NCBI GenBank assembly: GCA_963575745.1
Contig: CAUYUJ010016063.1
Location: 255,546 to 297,561 of the forward strand
Length of the DNA stretch: 42,016 nt
Source: Prorocentrum cordatum
Lineage: Eukaryota; Sar; Dinophyceae; Prorocentrales; Prorocentraceae
Reading direction: 5' to 3'
Position numbers and translations under genes: made by a program. Under the pieces are notes generated by a model. It was not told where the DNA came from, made no database searches, and saw nothing but the letters and a program-made list of their open reading frames with translations. Shown here piece after piece: positions 11,271 to 20,551 of this stretch; positions within the stretch are counted from its first letter, which is position 1, and the number at the start of each line of letters is the position of its first letter.

Positions 11271-11391
11271 AGCCCCCGAGTCGGCTGCCGTGCCGGACGA
11301 TTGCGCCCGCCCCGTGCTAATGTGCGCCCTGTGCGGGCGTGCGAACGTCCGCAGGCCCATCTACATGGGCTGCGTGGCGTGCGAGCTCTAG
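11271..11391 (+). CDS. Small terminal exon with two Cys pairs, possible zinc-binding knuckle
   Basis: After the acceptor CCTCGGCAG, a short frame of about 40 codons ends at TAG 11389-11391. It encodes CALCGR and GCVAC, two C-x2-C pairs about 14 residues apart, a pattern compatible with a zinc ribbon or knuckle. It is most simply the last exon of the acidic-repeat ORF at 9832, across the pyrimidine intron, but the donor is not defined. It could also be spurious, since the flanks are low complexity. Confidence 0.3.
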
Positions 11392-11559
11392 GGCCCCGCC
11401 GCGGCCGCTTTGCGGGGGGGGCAGCGTTGGGGTGGCAGTCGAGAGGCAGCTCGGACAGCGCCGACCCCGCGAGGAACGACACGCGCGACCAAGAATCAGC
11501 ACCCTGATTCTCGGTCGCGCGCGTCCTTCCCCGCGAGGGGGCAGGGTCGGAGAGGGGCA

Positions 11560-11690
11560 GAGGAGGGGGGGGAGGAGGGGGAGGAGGAGGAGGAGGAGGA
11601 GGAGGAGGAGGAGGAGGAGGAAGAGGAGGAGGGGGAGGGGGAGGAGGGGGGAGGAGGGGGGGAGGGGGAGGGAGGAACGACAGGGTGAGC
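11560..11690 (+). repeat. (GGA)n purine tract
   Basis: This is a GGA/GGGGA run with no other content. It lies upstream of the second transposase-family exon. Confidence 0.8.
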
Positions 11691-11754
11691 ACGCTGGCAG
11701 TTTCCCAAGCTAGACGCGTGAGGGGGGTCGCTCGGGAAAGAAGCCTGCTTCCAG

Positions 11755-12061
11755 AATGTGGACCATGGCGGTTCATCGATGTCGCTCAAGGCGGGCGAGG
11801 TTAGCATTGTCATAAAATTTGCCAGGGACGAACTGATTCGTTATGGTGGTATCGGTATTTTCGGCGCCCCGCTGCTGGGCGCAGGCTCTACTCTGGTCAC
11901 CCTGTTCGATGAATTGAGAAAGACTGTTGCGGTCCCGTCGCCTGGGACAGTGGATGCGGTTCTGCGCGCGGTGCATGTCCATATGGCGTCAATCAAAGCT
12001 GCGAAGATAGACAGAACGCCCAAGCACCACCTTCTCTGCCACATGTGCCACAGGACCCAGG
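11755..12061 (+). CDS. Transposase-family protein, second exon
   Basis: The exon starts after CTTCCAG at 11754 and ends around CACAGGACCCAGGG at 12061. It encodes SLKAGEVSIVIKFARDEL, a long helical region, and a terminal HHLLCHMCHR. This follows naturally from LTPKMMGD at the end of the 7548 exon; in the family, as I recall it, a 'PK..G..LKA.E' passage precedes a Lys-His-His/Leu motif. The end leaves two bases of a Gly codon, which the first base of the exon at 13138 completes, so the frame joins into TQG-ITLHGTPTLY. The apparent donor is not GT, as often in dinoflagellates. Confidence 0.55.
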
Positions 12062-13137
12062 GATAAATGTGTTCCAGGGGACGTGCACGGGGACGGCTGC
12101 GCAAGCCTACATATCATCGATCGTTTTTAGCGCCACCCCGCTGAGCCTCGTGGCCGCGCGTCGGCTTGAGCTCAGCCCCCCCCCCCCCCCTTGTCCTCGG
12201 CCCTCCCCCGCTCGCGTCGTCGCCCCCTTCCTGGCCACCCAGCCCCCCTTTGTCCCCACTCCCGCCCCTGGAGCAGCGGAGCTCGGCGCCCTCGAGGGGG
12301 GATGGGGTGGTGGTGTGGGTGGGTGGGTGTGGGGGTGGTGGTGGTGGGGTGGTGGGTGGTGGTTGGAGCGTGGTTGGGCGGGGGGGGGGGAGCGGGGGGG
12401 GGGGGGCGGCAGGTAGGCAGGGGAGGGAGCGGGAGGGCAAGGAAGGCGGAGACGAAGGCGGGGGAGAGGCGGAGGAAGGGCGATTTTATGGGAGGGCGAT
12501 AGGACGAGCGCAACAACGCCAACTTCCACCCCAGGAGCGGGCGCAAGGAGCAGAGGGGTGGGAATGGGCGTGGGCGGATTTCAGAGGATGGGCTAAATTT
12601 TGCAATGGCGATTCTGATTGGCTGGGCTTGCACGCGGAGGAGGAGGAGGAGGAGGAGGAGGAGGAGGAGGAGTAGGAGAAGGAGGAGGTGGGAGGAGGAG
12701 GAGGAGGGGGATTGAGGAGGAGGTAGAGGAGGAGGGGAGGAGGAGGAGGAGGAATGATGAGGGGGAAGAGGAGGAGGAGGAGGAAGAGGACGAGAAAGAG
12801 GAGGATGGGGACAAGGAGGCCAAGGAGGAGGTGGATGGGGGGGGGGGACGGCGGGGGAATAGGGCGAGGGGGGGAGGCGAGGCCGACCCGCTCTCAACTA
12901 AACGTGGCCCGCTGCAGGAACCATTCCAAACTACGTCGCAAAAGCGCGTCGAACAATCGGCGGTGTTTTCGGCGGGGCCGACGGTGGCGGACAGGGGGAG
13001 GGGCAGGGCGGGGCGGGCCGACGGGGGCTCGAGGGCGGGGGTGAAGAGAGTGGGGTGGGGGAATGGATAACAGGTGGAGGATGGAGGTGGAAGTGCAGAA
13101 GGCTAGGTCATCAGGGAGGTGGCTTGAGAAGTCCCAG
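12062..13137. repeat. Intron with GT-rich and (GGA)n low-complexity tracts
   Basis: It contains a C12 run at about 12177, a TGGGTGGTGG-rich tract (12300-12370), G runs near 12378-12410, and GGA/GAGGAGGA tracts (12636-12850). There are no coding islands other than repeat translations. It ends in GTCCCAG at 13131-13137. Confidence 0.5.
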
Positions 13138-13354
13138 GATCACTCTCCATGGGACGCCAACGCTATATTCAACATTCGTGGACGAGAGCCTCAATAAGAC
13201 TTTGCGAAGCATTGCTGCATTTTGCCACAGGCGCACATTCGCTGTTCGGGTCCACGATTTCATCAATTTAGCGGCGCTGCTCGTGAGCCCCAAGTATTTT
13301 GCATCGCCGACGCTTTCCCGTATAGATCTGACGTCAGGTGTTGGGCGGCATTGA
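13138..13354 (+). CDS. Transposase-family protein, third exon
   Basis: The exon encodes HGTPTLYSTFVDESLNKTL and HRRTFAVRVHDF. The pattern 'G.P..Y.T..DES.N..L.....HR..F..RV' is, from memory, a characteristic C-terminal signature of this dinoflagellate family. It begins with a single base that completes the preceding split Gly codon. The frame stops at 13352-13354. The last 25 residues run into sequence that, in another frame, encodes a 2A-like NPGP motif, so the true protein end is uncertain. Confidence 0.6.
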
Positions 13355-13400
13355 GGCAAACCCTGGCCCCCCTCCCCCCGTGCCCTGTCACTCCCCCTTC
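13338..13400 (+). other. 2A-like motif (GIEANPGP)
   Basis: In the frame +1 from the transposase exon, the sequence reads GGIEANPGPPPP, preceded in the exon frame by LTSGVG. The 2A/2A-like consensus is D-V/I-E-x-N-P-G-P, found in picornaviruses and at the N-terminus of many LINE ORFs. Here Asp is Gly and the approach is split by one base. No retroelement ORF follows directly, so it may be a relic. Confidence 0.35.
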
Positions 13401-13619
13401 CGCTTGGAAATACCGAGGGCAGACTTGTGGGCGCCAGCGTGGTCGAGCGACAGCGTTCCAGACAGGGCCGTGCGATGCGGAACGGGCCACGCTTCGCTCC
13501 CTCAGCCAGCCTCCCTTTGCCTCTGCTCCATCGCCCTCCTCTGTTCTTTAGCGATGTGGGGGGGGGGGGTGGGCGGGCGAGGGCTGTCGAGAGACACCGC
13601 GCGGTCGTTCGATCATGAT

Positions 13620-13935
13620 TGCGATGGTAAAGGTGCTACTGGCGATGATAATGTCGGCGACCATTGGGGCGATGATTAACTTTATGATGACGGTGATGGC
13701 GAGAATTGAAATGATGATGGTATGACGATGGTGAGGATGATGATGAGGATGAGGATGATGATGATGATGATGCTGATGATGATGATGATGATGATGGCTA
13801 TGAGGGTGGCGATGAGGATGGACTGCGATGCTGATGATATTGGTGGCGGTAGTGGTGATAATGGTGATGGCGCGATGGCGATGACAATGATGAGGCTGAC
13901 GTTGAGGATGGTGGCGTGCGTCTTGGCAGGATGAG
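13620..13935 (+). repeat. ATG/GAT trinucleotide-rich tract
   Basis: An imperfect GAT/ATG repeat, densest at 13735-13800, is flanked by GGTGATGGCGATG-type degenerate units. The Met/Asp and His/Ile ORFs here are translations of the repeat. Confidence 0.85.
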
Positions 13936-13978
13936 TGCAAGACGCCTGGGCAGAACGGACTGGAAATCAACGGCGCTC

Positions 13979-14077
13979 GGGCAGGACCGACCTATTGCGA
14001 AGAGGTGGGGGGTCCGCGCGACGCGATCCGCGCGAGGGGCGCGCCGACGTGGGCAGGCCCAACCTATTGTGAAGAGG
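13979..14077 (+). repeat. Two-copy 72-bp direct repeat
   Basis: GGGCAGGACCGACCTATTG at 13979 recurs as GGGCAGGCCCAACCTATTG at 14051, each followed by GAAGAGG and a G run. A further word, GCGATCCGCGCGAGGGG, at 14023 recurs with small changes at 14475 and 14610, linking this block to the sequence before the minisatellite. Confidence 0.6.
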
Positions 14078-14689
14078 GGGGGACGTGGTTAGCCGTGCAT
14101 CCGAAGTGAGGGTTCGCATCCTTCCCCGTTTTTTTTGTAGATATTGCTCTGTATTTTTCTGGCCCCAGGGCCCAAAATCAACGCCCCTGGGGGCGTGGAG
14201 AAAGATGAGGGACATCAGACTCGGTATCCCCGAGTCTGGTGTTTCTCTGATCTATCGTTTTGGAAGGAGAGCGAACCTGCGAGAACCCCCATGTCGAGCC
14301 CGTGTAGGGTTCGAGATGCTCGCGGGTGAAGTGCGACGGAGCTATCGGGCGCACCCCCCCTCGAGGCCGGCCGCCTTGCCGCCGCCCCCCCCCCCGGCGG
14401 GGCCCCGCTCCCTCAGGGGGGGTCTCCCCGCGGCTGTCGCCGCGCCGCCGCCCCGCGGGCCAGCGGCAGCGCCCGCGATCCGTGCGAGGGGTGTGCCGAT
14501 CTGGGTTTCTAGGGTTTTCCTTCTAAGGCTTCAGCCTACTCCGCCACCCCCTTCCAGGGCTTCCGCCTCCTCCGCACTCGCGCGCTTTCTGGGGCCAGCG
14601 GCAGCGCCCGCGATCCGCGTGAGGGGTGTGCCCACGCGGGCGCGGGGCCCTCCCAGGTTTTTCTGGGTCTTTCTGGATCCCCTTGGCCC
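14078..14689. other. Gene-free GC-rich stretch with a short perfect hairpin
   Basis: A B-box-like GGTTCGCATCC is followed by T8 (14112-14140). Bases 14216-14224 and 14230-14238 are a perfect 9-bp inverted repeat with a 5-base loop. Bases 14340-14480 are CG-only runs. No gene is seen. Confidence 0.45.
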
Positions 14690-15620
14690 CCCGCCGCTGG
14701 CCCCATGGGGCTTTAGGGCTTCCGCCCCCTCCGCCCCCCGCCGCTGGCCCTATGGGGCTTTAAGGCTTCCGCCCCCTCCGCCGCCTGAAGCTGGCCCTAT
14801 GGGGCTTTAGGGCTTCCGCCCCCTCCGCCCCCTGCCGCTGGCCCTGCGGGGCACTGGGGCTCCCGCCGCTTCCGCCGCCCGCTGCTTGGGGCTTCCGCCG
14901 CTTCCGCCTCCCGCAGCTGGCCCCGTGTGGCTGGCTTCGCAGGCTTCCGCCACCTCCGCGCCCCCGCTGCCGGCCCTCTGGGGCTTTAGGGCTTCCGCCC
15001 CCTCCGCCCCCCGCCGCTGGCCCTATGGGGCTTTAGGGCTTCGCCCCCTCCGCCCCCCGCCGTTGGCCCTATGGGGCTTTAGGGCTTCGCCCCCTCCGCG
15101 CCCCCGCTGCTGGCCCCATGGGGCTTTAGGGCTTCGCCCCCTCCGCCCCCCGCCGCTGGCCCTATGGGGCTTTAGGGCTTCGCCCCCTCCGCCCCCCGCC
15201 GCTGGCCCTATGGGGCTTTAGGGCTTCGCCCCCTCCGCCCCCTACAGCTGGCCCCATGGGGCTTTAGGGCTTCGCCCCCTCCGCCCCTCGCCATTGGCCC
15301 TATGGGGCTTTAGGGCTTCGCCCCCTCCGCCCCGCGCCGCTGGCCCTATGGGGCTTTAGGGCTTCGCCCCCTCCGCCCCCCCGCCGCTGGCCCTATGGGG
15401 CTTTAGGGTTTCCGCCCCCTCCGCCCCCCGCCGCTGGCCCTATGGGGCTTTAGGGTTTCCGCCCCCTCCGCCGCGCGCGTGCAGCTGGCCCTTTGGGTCT
15501 CGCCCGCTTCCGCCCCCTCCGCCCCCCGCCGCTGGCCCTATGGGGCTTTAGGGGTTCCTCCCCTTCGCCCCTGCAGCTGGCCCTATGGGCCTGGTTTTAG
15601 GGTTTCCGCCCCCTCCGCTG
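14690..15620 (+). repeat. ~46-bp minisatellite carrying TTTAGGG in most units
   Basis: About 17-20 imperfect units read CCGCCGCTGGCCCTATGGGG then CTTTAGGGCTTCCGCCCCCT. Spacings between successive GGGGCTTTAGGG words from 15027 to 15443 are 45-48 bp. Units before 14980 and after 15480 are more degenerate. The heptamer TTTAGGG equals the plant-type telomere repeat, also reported for dinoflagellates, but here it is one word in a longer unit. Short ORFs ending in ALWGFRASA are repeat translations. Confidence 0.95.
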
Positions 15621-15652
15621 GTGGCGCGCAGTCAAGCGGCTGTTGCGCTGGC

Positions 15653-15797
15653 ACAACGATTCGAACATGGCATCATGCATGAACATGTTCGAATCATTGT
15701 AACAAGACAGTGACCGAATCGGGATCTGAAAATACATGCGGCACGCATTATGGATCTAATGGTGTCATGTATTTATGTAGATCCCGAATCGGGATCT
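15653..15797. other. Hairpin cluster at the border of the large retroelement
   Basis: Bases 15653-15669 and 15684-15700 are 17-bp inverted repeats with one mismatch. GATCCCGA-A-TCGGGATC at 15780-15796 is a palindrome with a single central base. The 14-mer CCGAATCGGGATCT occurs at 15714 and 15784. AATACATG/CATGTATT arms lie between them. The local composition is less GC-rich than on either side. It may be a structured 5' or regulatory region of the downstream element; that is inference. Confidence 0.45.
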
Positions 15798-15898
15798 AGG
15801 GATCCTCTGGGCCCCTCGGGAGCTGGATCACCCAATCGCTGCACGATTACCCTGCCGGCAGTCTCCTGAGGGGGCCAAGACGCCAGGGGCCCGCCCCG

Positions 15899-17400
15899 TT
15901 GGGCGACGTTGATTTCCAGCGGCTCCGACTACGAGTGGGCCCATCGGCGCCCCGAGCGGAACCGCAGCTAGACGGCCCTGCCAAAGCGTGCACCTTGCAA
16001 GGGGGGGCGGCATGCGCCTCCCTGCGGAGCGGCCGCGCATGCCTGACCCCCTCGGGGTGGTTCTTGGGCGGGACGCAGCCCCCCATGTGAGCGCCCTGCA
16101 AGCGCCAGTCCAGGACGACCCCATAGACCTGAATAACGCCCCGATGGTCGACTACCAGGAGGACAGCACCTCAGACCCCGACCTGCCCCGGGCACATCCC
16201 CTCCCCCGCCGGAGCGCCCTCGCCCCTTCAGCAGGCGCGCTGACCTCCCCGCGGCCCAACAGCACGGAGCCAACGCTTTCGTCAACGAAGTCAGGCGGGT
16301 CCGAGGACTGGCGGCCTCCAGCGATATGCCACCAGGGTGCACGTGGAGTCGCGCCCTGGCACCCTTCATATGGGAATCGGCCTGTGGGAACGGTAGGACC
16401 GCCCCAGCAGCCGCATTCCGCGAGGTCAGCCTCGACTTGGCGATCTTGAACGCGGCCAGAAAAAATCTGGGCAGCGAGAGGCGCCAGAACGGCCGAGGAC
16501 GCCCTCGGGATCATCGCGGACACGCGCACTCAATACAGCCAACAGCGACCACCAAACACGGCGCCTGTCCCCGAGCTGGTCCTGGGAGGCTACCTAGCAC
16601 CAAGGCTGCAGGAATCCATGATGACTGTTCTAGACCCCATCCAACATCCTCCAGGCCCAGATCCTGTCGCGTGACAGGGCAGCACTAAGACGTGGCGAGT
16701 TGGCCAGAGCGGCGAGGGCAGGCCCCCCTCGGCCCCCGCAGGCCGCCCCCCCCGCCAGGGGCCCTGCGCCACCCCCGACCCGAGACCATGGGAGGCCTCG
16801 CGCGTGGGGCAGGAGAGCGCGCCGCCCCCAGAGGGCACATCCAGCGGAATCTAATAGCAACAGGCGGACTCCAACGACGATTGGCCCATTGACCGCGCCA
16901 CTAGGCAGCTCGACATTGCGCGGAGGGTCGACGAAGTAGCAGGCGCGCAACCGCCGTCGCCGTCGACGGACCGAAGCTCTATCGACGGCGTCGCCGCACA
17001 ACGGGCAGTCAGACGAATCCGCTGCGGCCACTCCCCCCCAGAAAGAGCTCATGAAGGGATTTCCCTCGCCACCTGGCTCTGCCTAAGTCCACGCTTCGCG
17101 CCCCTGCTCGAACCCGTTTTCCAAGTGCCCTTCCAAGGCCTGGCATGATGGCTTCGAGCGGCCAACATCCACGCCCTGTCCAGCTTGCAGAGCGCGGGGA
17201 GCGACCCTGACTCCCTCTCGCCGTATGCGCCATTCAGCAGAGAACAGCTCAGGACTATACAGCACCTAGGCCTCCTTGCCAAAGCCACCGCCCAAGAAGC
17301 CTGCAACGCCACGAGGGCAGTAGCGGGCGCCCTTCCGAAACGCCGGCCCTCCCTTGACTGACAGCGGCAACGAGAACGACTCCGTTCCCCCCCCCTGGAG
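15899..17400 (+). pseudogene. Retroelement N-terminal region (ORF1-like?), frame-broken
   Basis: Protein-like stretches occur in alternating frames. One frame reads through 15988-16449 with DDPIDLNNAPMVDY and a Ser/Pro/Thr-rich acidic linker. Another, from about 16270 to 16500, reads FVNEVRRVRGLAASSD, then PPGCTWSRALAPFIWESA and SLDLAILNAARKNL. No family is recognised. Position before the RING and methyltransferase domains suggests it belongs to the same polyprotein or to an ORF1. No RRM or CCHC gag zinc knuckle was found. Confidence 0.35.
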
Positions 17401-18526
17401 GCAGCATCAGCACCCCTACCTGGGACGTGACGGCACAGGACATAACTTGCGTGATCTGCCACTCCTCCATAGAAAACTCGGCGCACGCCCTTGTGCCCTG
17501 CGGACACCTTTTTCGTCAAACCTGCATCGAGCGATGGAGGGTCCATCAGCCCGCCGTATTTCGCGTGGGGAACCAGTCCATGCCCCTCGCATTCGAGGTC
17601 GCCATCGGCCCCGCCCCCGCAGTGACCCCTGAAGCGCAGCACCAGTCGACGTACTTGCTAGAGACGAAGAGGTCCCCAGCTCTCCCCGCTCCCTGCGCGC
17701 GCCGAACTGGCTGCCGCCGCGCAGGCGGTCGGGTCGCAATTAGAAGGCATGCGCGCCCAGCTTCTCACCGCGGGGAGGCCCGAGACGCACGTGACCATCA
17801 GAGACGCGCGCGCCCTGCACGCGCGCATAAGGGCGCAGAGGACGGAGGCGACGCCTCAAGGGAGCCCCATGCAAGTGGACAGCAGAGGGAATGAAGGCGC
17901 TCCCCCAACAATAGAGGCCAGCGCCAATCCCGGCGCCCCCCCCCCCTGCAAGGCACGCGCCAGACCAGCCCCAACCGGGACGTGTCGGGCTCCTCGTCCC
18001 TCCCCAGCCCTCCCTCCCGGCAGGAGCGCATCAGGAGTCAGCCCATCATTGGCATGGACAGATGGGCTCTCCTGCTCGCAACCGACCAGGGCGCCCTACC
18101 TTTCCCATTGGAATGATAGTCGCCGCCGCCAGGGCGACGGCGGCAGACCTCATCATCATCTGCCAGGGCGCGCGCGGGGGAGTCCCTGGCCGACGACGCG
18201 CCATGCGCGTTCGCCATCGCTGGACCCAGCGCCTGGGAAATGATCAGAAGCTTAGTAATCCAGCACCGCGAGAGCGAGCGGGACAGCTTTGCGCGCCCTC
18301 CTCGTCGACGCAGGGGCTAGTCAGAGAGACGCCGCGCTTGAAACAGCCAGCGCAGCCAGAGGACCCGCCGCCTTGCTCGCTCTGGCGGCTGAAGGCGTGC
18401 CCACCCCAGTCGGAGCAGACGCCATCGAGCTCGCCGCCATCGCATGCGCGAATTGGGGCACAAGGGCCGCTGAAAGGATTTCGCACCTTGTCCCGGTTGG
18501 GTCACCCAACCAAACAGGGCGGGGCA
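17401..18526 (+). pseudogene. Partial RING finger followed by an Ala/Arg-rich region
   Basis: At about 17436-17540 the sequence encodes ITCVICHSSIENSAHALVPC and then GHLFRQTCIERW. This matches the first half of a RING-type zinc finger: C-x2-C, C-x-H, then C followed by I-x-x-W. The last Cys pair (CPxC) is missing; HQP and a Val/Gly/Pro stretch stand in its place, so the domain is degenerate or the frame shifts inside it. The rest (17700-18526) is Ala/Arg/Pro-rich in shifting frames, ending in DAIELAAIACANWGTRAAER just before the poly(T) tract. RING domains normally recruit ubiquitin-conjugating enzymes; whether this one ever did is unknown. Confidence 0.45.
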
Positions 18527-18624
18527 TTTTTTTTTTTTTTTTTTTTTTATTTTTTTTTTTGTTTTTTTTTTTTTTTTTTTTTTTTTGTTTTTTTTTTTTG
18601 TTTTTTATTTTTTTTCTTTTTTTT

Positions 18625-18712
<88 letters not shown>

Positions 18713-18725
18713 TTTTTTTTTTTTT

Positions 18726-18776
<51 letters not shown>

Positions 18777-18836
18777 CTTTTTTTTTATTTTTTTTTATTT
18801 TTTTATTTTTTTTTCTTTTTTTTATTTATTTTTTTT

Positions 18837-18869
<33 letters not shown>

Positions 18870-18913
18870 TTTTTTTTTTCTTTTTTTCTTTTTTTTATTT
18901 TTCTTTTTTTTCT
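18527..18913. repeat. 387-bp near-pure poly(T) tract
   Basis: The tract is nearly all T on the + strand, with scattered single A, C or G. It interrupts coding-like sequence of the large element. A GGGCGGG word lies just before (18518-18525) and just after (18914-18920). As poly(A) on the - strand it could be an expanded tail of a reverse-oriented insertion. Phe-rich ORFs here are translations of the tract. Confidence 0.9.
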
Positions 18914-20551
18914 GGGCGGGCTTCCCCCCCTAAACGCAATTAGTAGCGGCCCAGCTTGACATAACCGAGCGACCCTACCGCGCGTCGCTTCCACCCGCCG
19001 TGGTCGTCCACTGGGGGCGGACCACAAACAGGCGACAGCGATGCCCGACACGTTTGGTTCCTCAGTCCTCCAATGAAGCCGTCGCGGCTGCGATTCTCCG
19101 ATGGAGAAGGGGCTCTGCAGCCAACGGCCGCGCCCAGGCACAGTGGATCACCACCGAGATACCCTTCCCCAACCACGCTCACCTCCTGAGGGCAGAACTA
19201 GAGCCGTTATTCCATCGCGTCGCACGACTCAAGCACGCGCCCTCCGCGCAGCGCCACCACCCCCACCGCTCCCCGCTAAACGCCTTGCAAGCCGTTACGC
19301 AGTGGGTCATGATTGCAGCCCCCACCGCACGCGCGCGGAGGATGCAGGAGTCCAGCGACTCAGTGCACATCCCCCTCTCCGCCCTAGGCATCCCCTTAGC
19401 CCACTACATCGCAGCTCTGGCAGCGCGACCCCTTGGGTGCCGCGTAGGAATGTGCAGCGCAGGGCTGCTATTGCTGCAAGCATCCCGAAGAACCGCGGCC
19501 CCCATCATACGGCACCTCCGCGAAACTGCCCCCTGCGTCTTGGGTCGCGAGAGAGAGCGCGCCGCCACGTCTCCGCGAATAATACGGAACGGTGGCCCCT
19601 CGTTCATGCGACTCGCAGACCCCGAGCTCGGATTCCACCTCCGCTGGAATATGACGGATCTCGGACAATTGCTTCCCTGGAGGGTCGCGGGAGCAATCGA
19701 GGCCACTACTGGCGCGGGAACTGGACCAGGTCACTACCGTCTTCGCCTGGCTTCCAGACTCATCAGAGTGCCAGCAAATGCCCCAAGTCAGGGTCGCACC
19801 ACAAGTGGCTGACACCATGGCGGCGGCCTTCTCAGGCACAAGCTGCATCGACGTTGGCACGCAGGCTGCGCGCATACTTCCAGCCACGCCCACCGGAGAC
19901 CTGGGGCACGCCCTGCCGAGCGCCCTTGCACAGGTGCGCGCCCATCTGGACGAGGTCGCTTGCGCCGAAGTCCGAGGGGGCCCTAGAGCGGCCACCCGCC
20001 CGCAAATACTTGAGGCAAGCGCGCGATGCCTCCGGAGAACAAGTAGGGGAACCTCAAGCCAGACACCTGCGCCCAGACACATGGCTCCCAGGACGCCAGG
20101 CTTTGCGGCTATTCTCGGCGCCAGTCGAGGCAGCGGGGGCACGAGCTTGCACCCGGGTCTGGCCTCTGCCGCCTGGTGCTCCCATCATGGCGCAACCAGC
20201 GCCCCCCCTTTGACCCCGGAATGGATGGCCAGCCACACCGAGGGACTCAGGCAGGACACATTTGGAGCGGTCGGCCCCCCGCCCCAAGACGACGCCCAAC
20301 ACCTCCCGAGTGGCCTCCGGAACGTAGATCTGACTCTCTTCCCGGGAGAATGCATGATCGTCGCCATTGCCGCTGGAGGGGCAATCAATATTCACGCTGA
20401 CGGGGAGATTGCCCTTCTTCACGCCACGCTGCCCACTTGGGCCACGGTCACATTCCCAGCCAGCTCCAACCTCCGAGCCGCCACCCGGGGAGAAGGGCGA
20501 CCCCGCATCCGCCTCCGGATGCAGGTCTCGTCAGCGGGAATGTGCACGTAG
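18914..20551 (+). pseudogene. Retroelement polyprotein segment, unrecognised
   Basis: Two long overlapping frames look coding. The frame 19000-19812 (270 codons) contains LHRVARLK-like and AVTQWVMIAAPTARARRMQE segments, then SVHIPLSALGIPLAHYIAAL. The frame 19778-20551 (257 codons) contains GTSCIDVGTQAARIL and DLTLFPGECMIVAIAAGGAI followed by a Val/Thr-rich beta-like stretch. Neither matches a family I know. They are in one transcription direction with, and upstream of, the methyltransferase domain, so I treat them as part of the same polyprotein. Confidence 0.35.

Noticed and set aside
10736-11776. 346-codon minus-strand ORF with Arg/Gly runs
   Set aside because: Translation of a pyrimidine tract on the opposite strand; no domain.
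14690-15620. Interstitial telomere or CRISPR-like array
   Set aside because: TTTAGGG is only part of a 46-bp unit and is not tandem by itself; there are no unique spacers between constant repeats.
18062-18959. Phe-rich ORFs
   Set aside because: Translation of the poly(T) tract.
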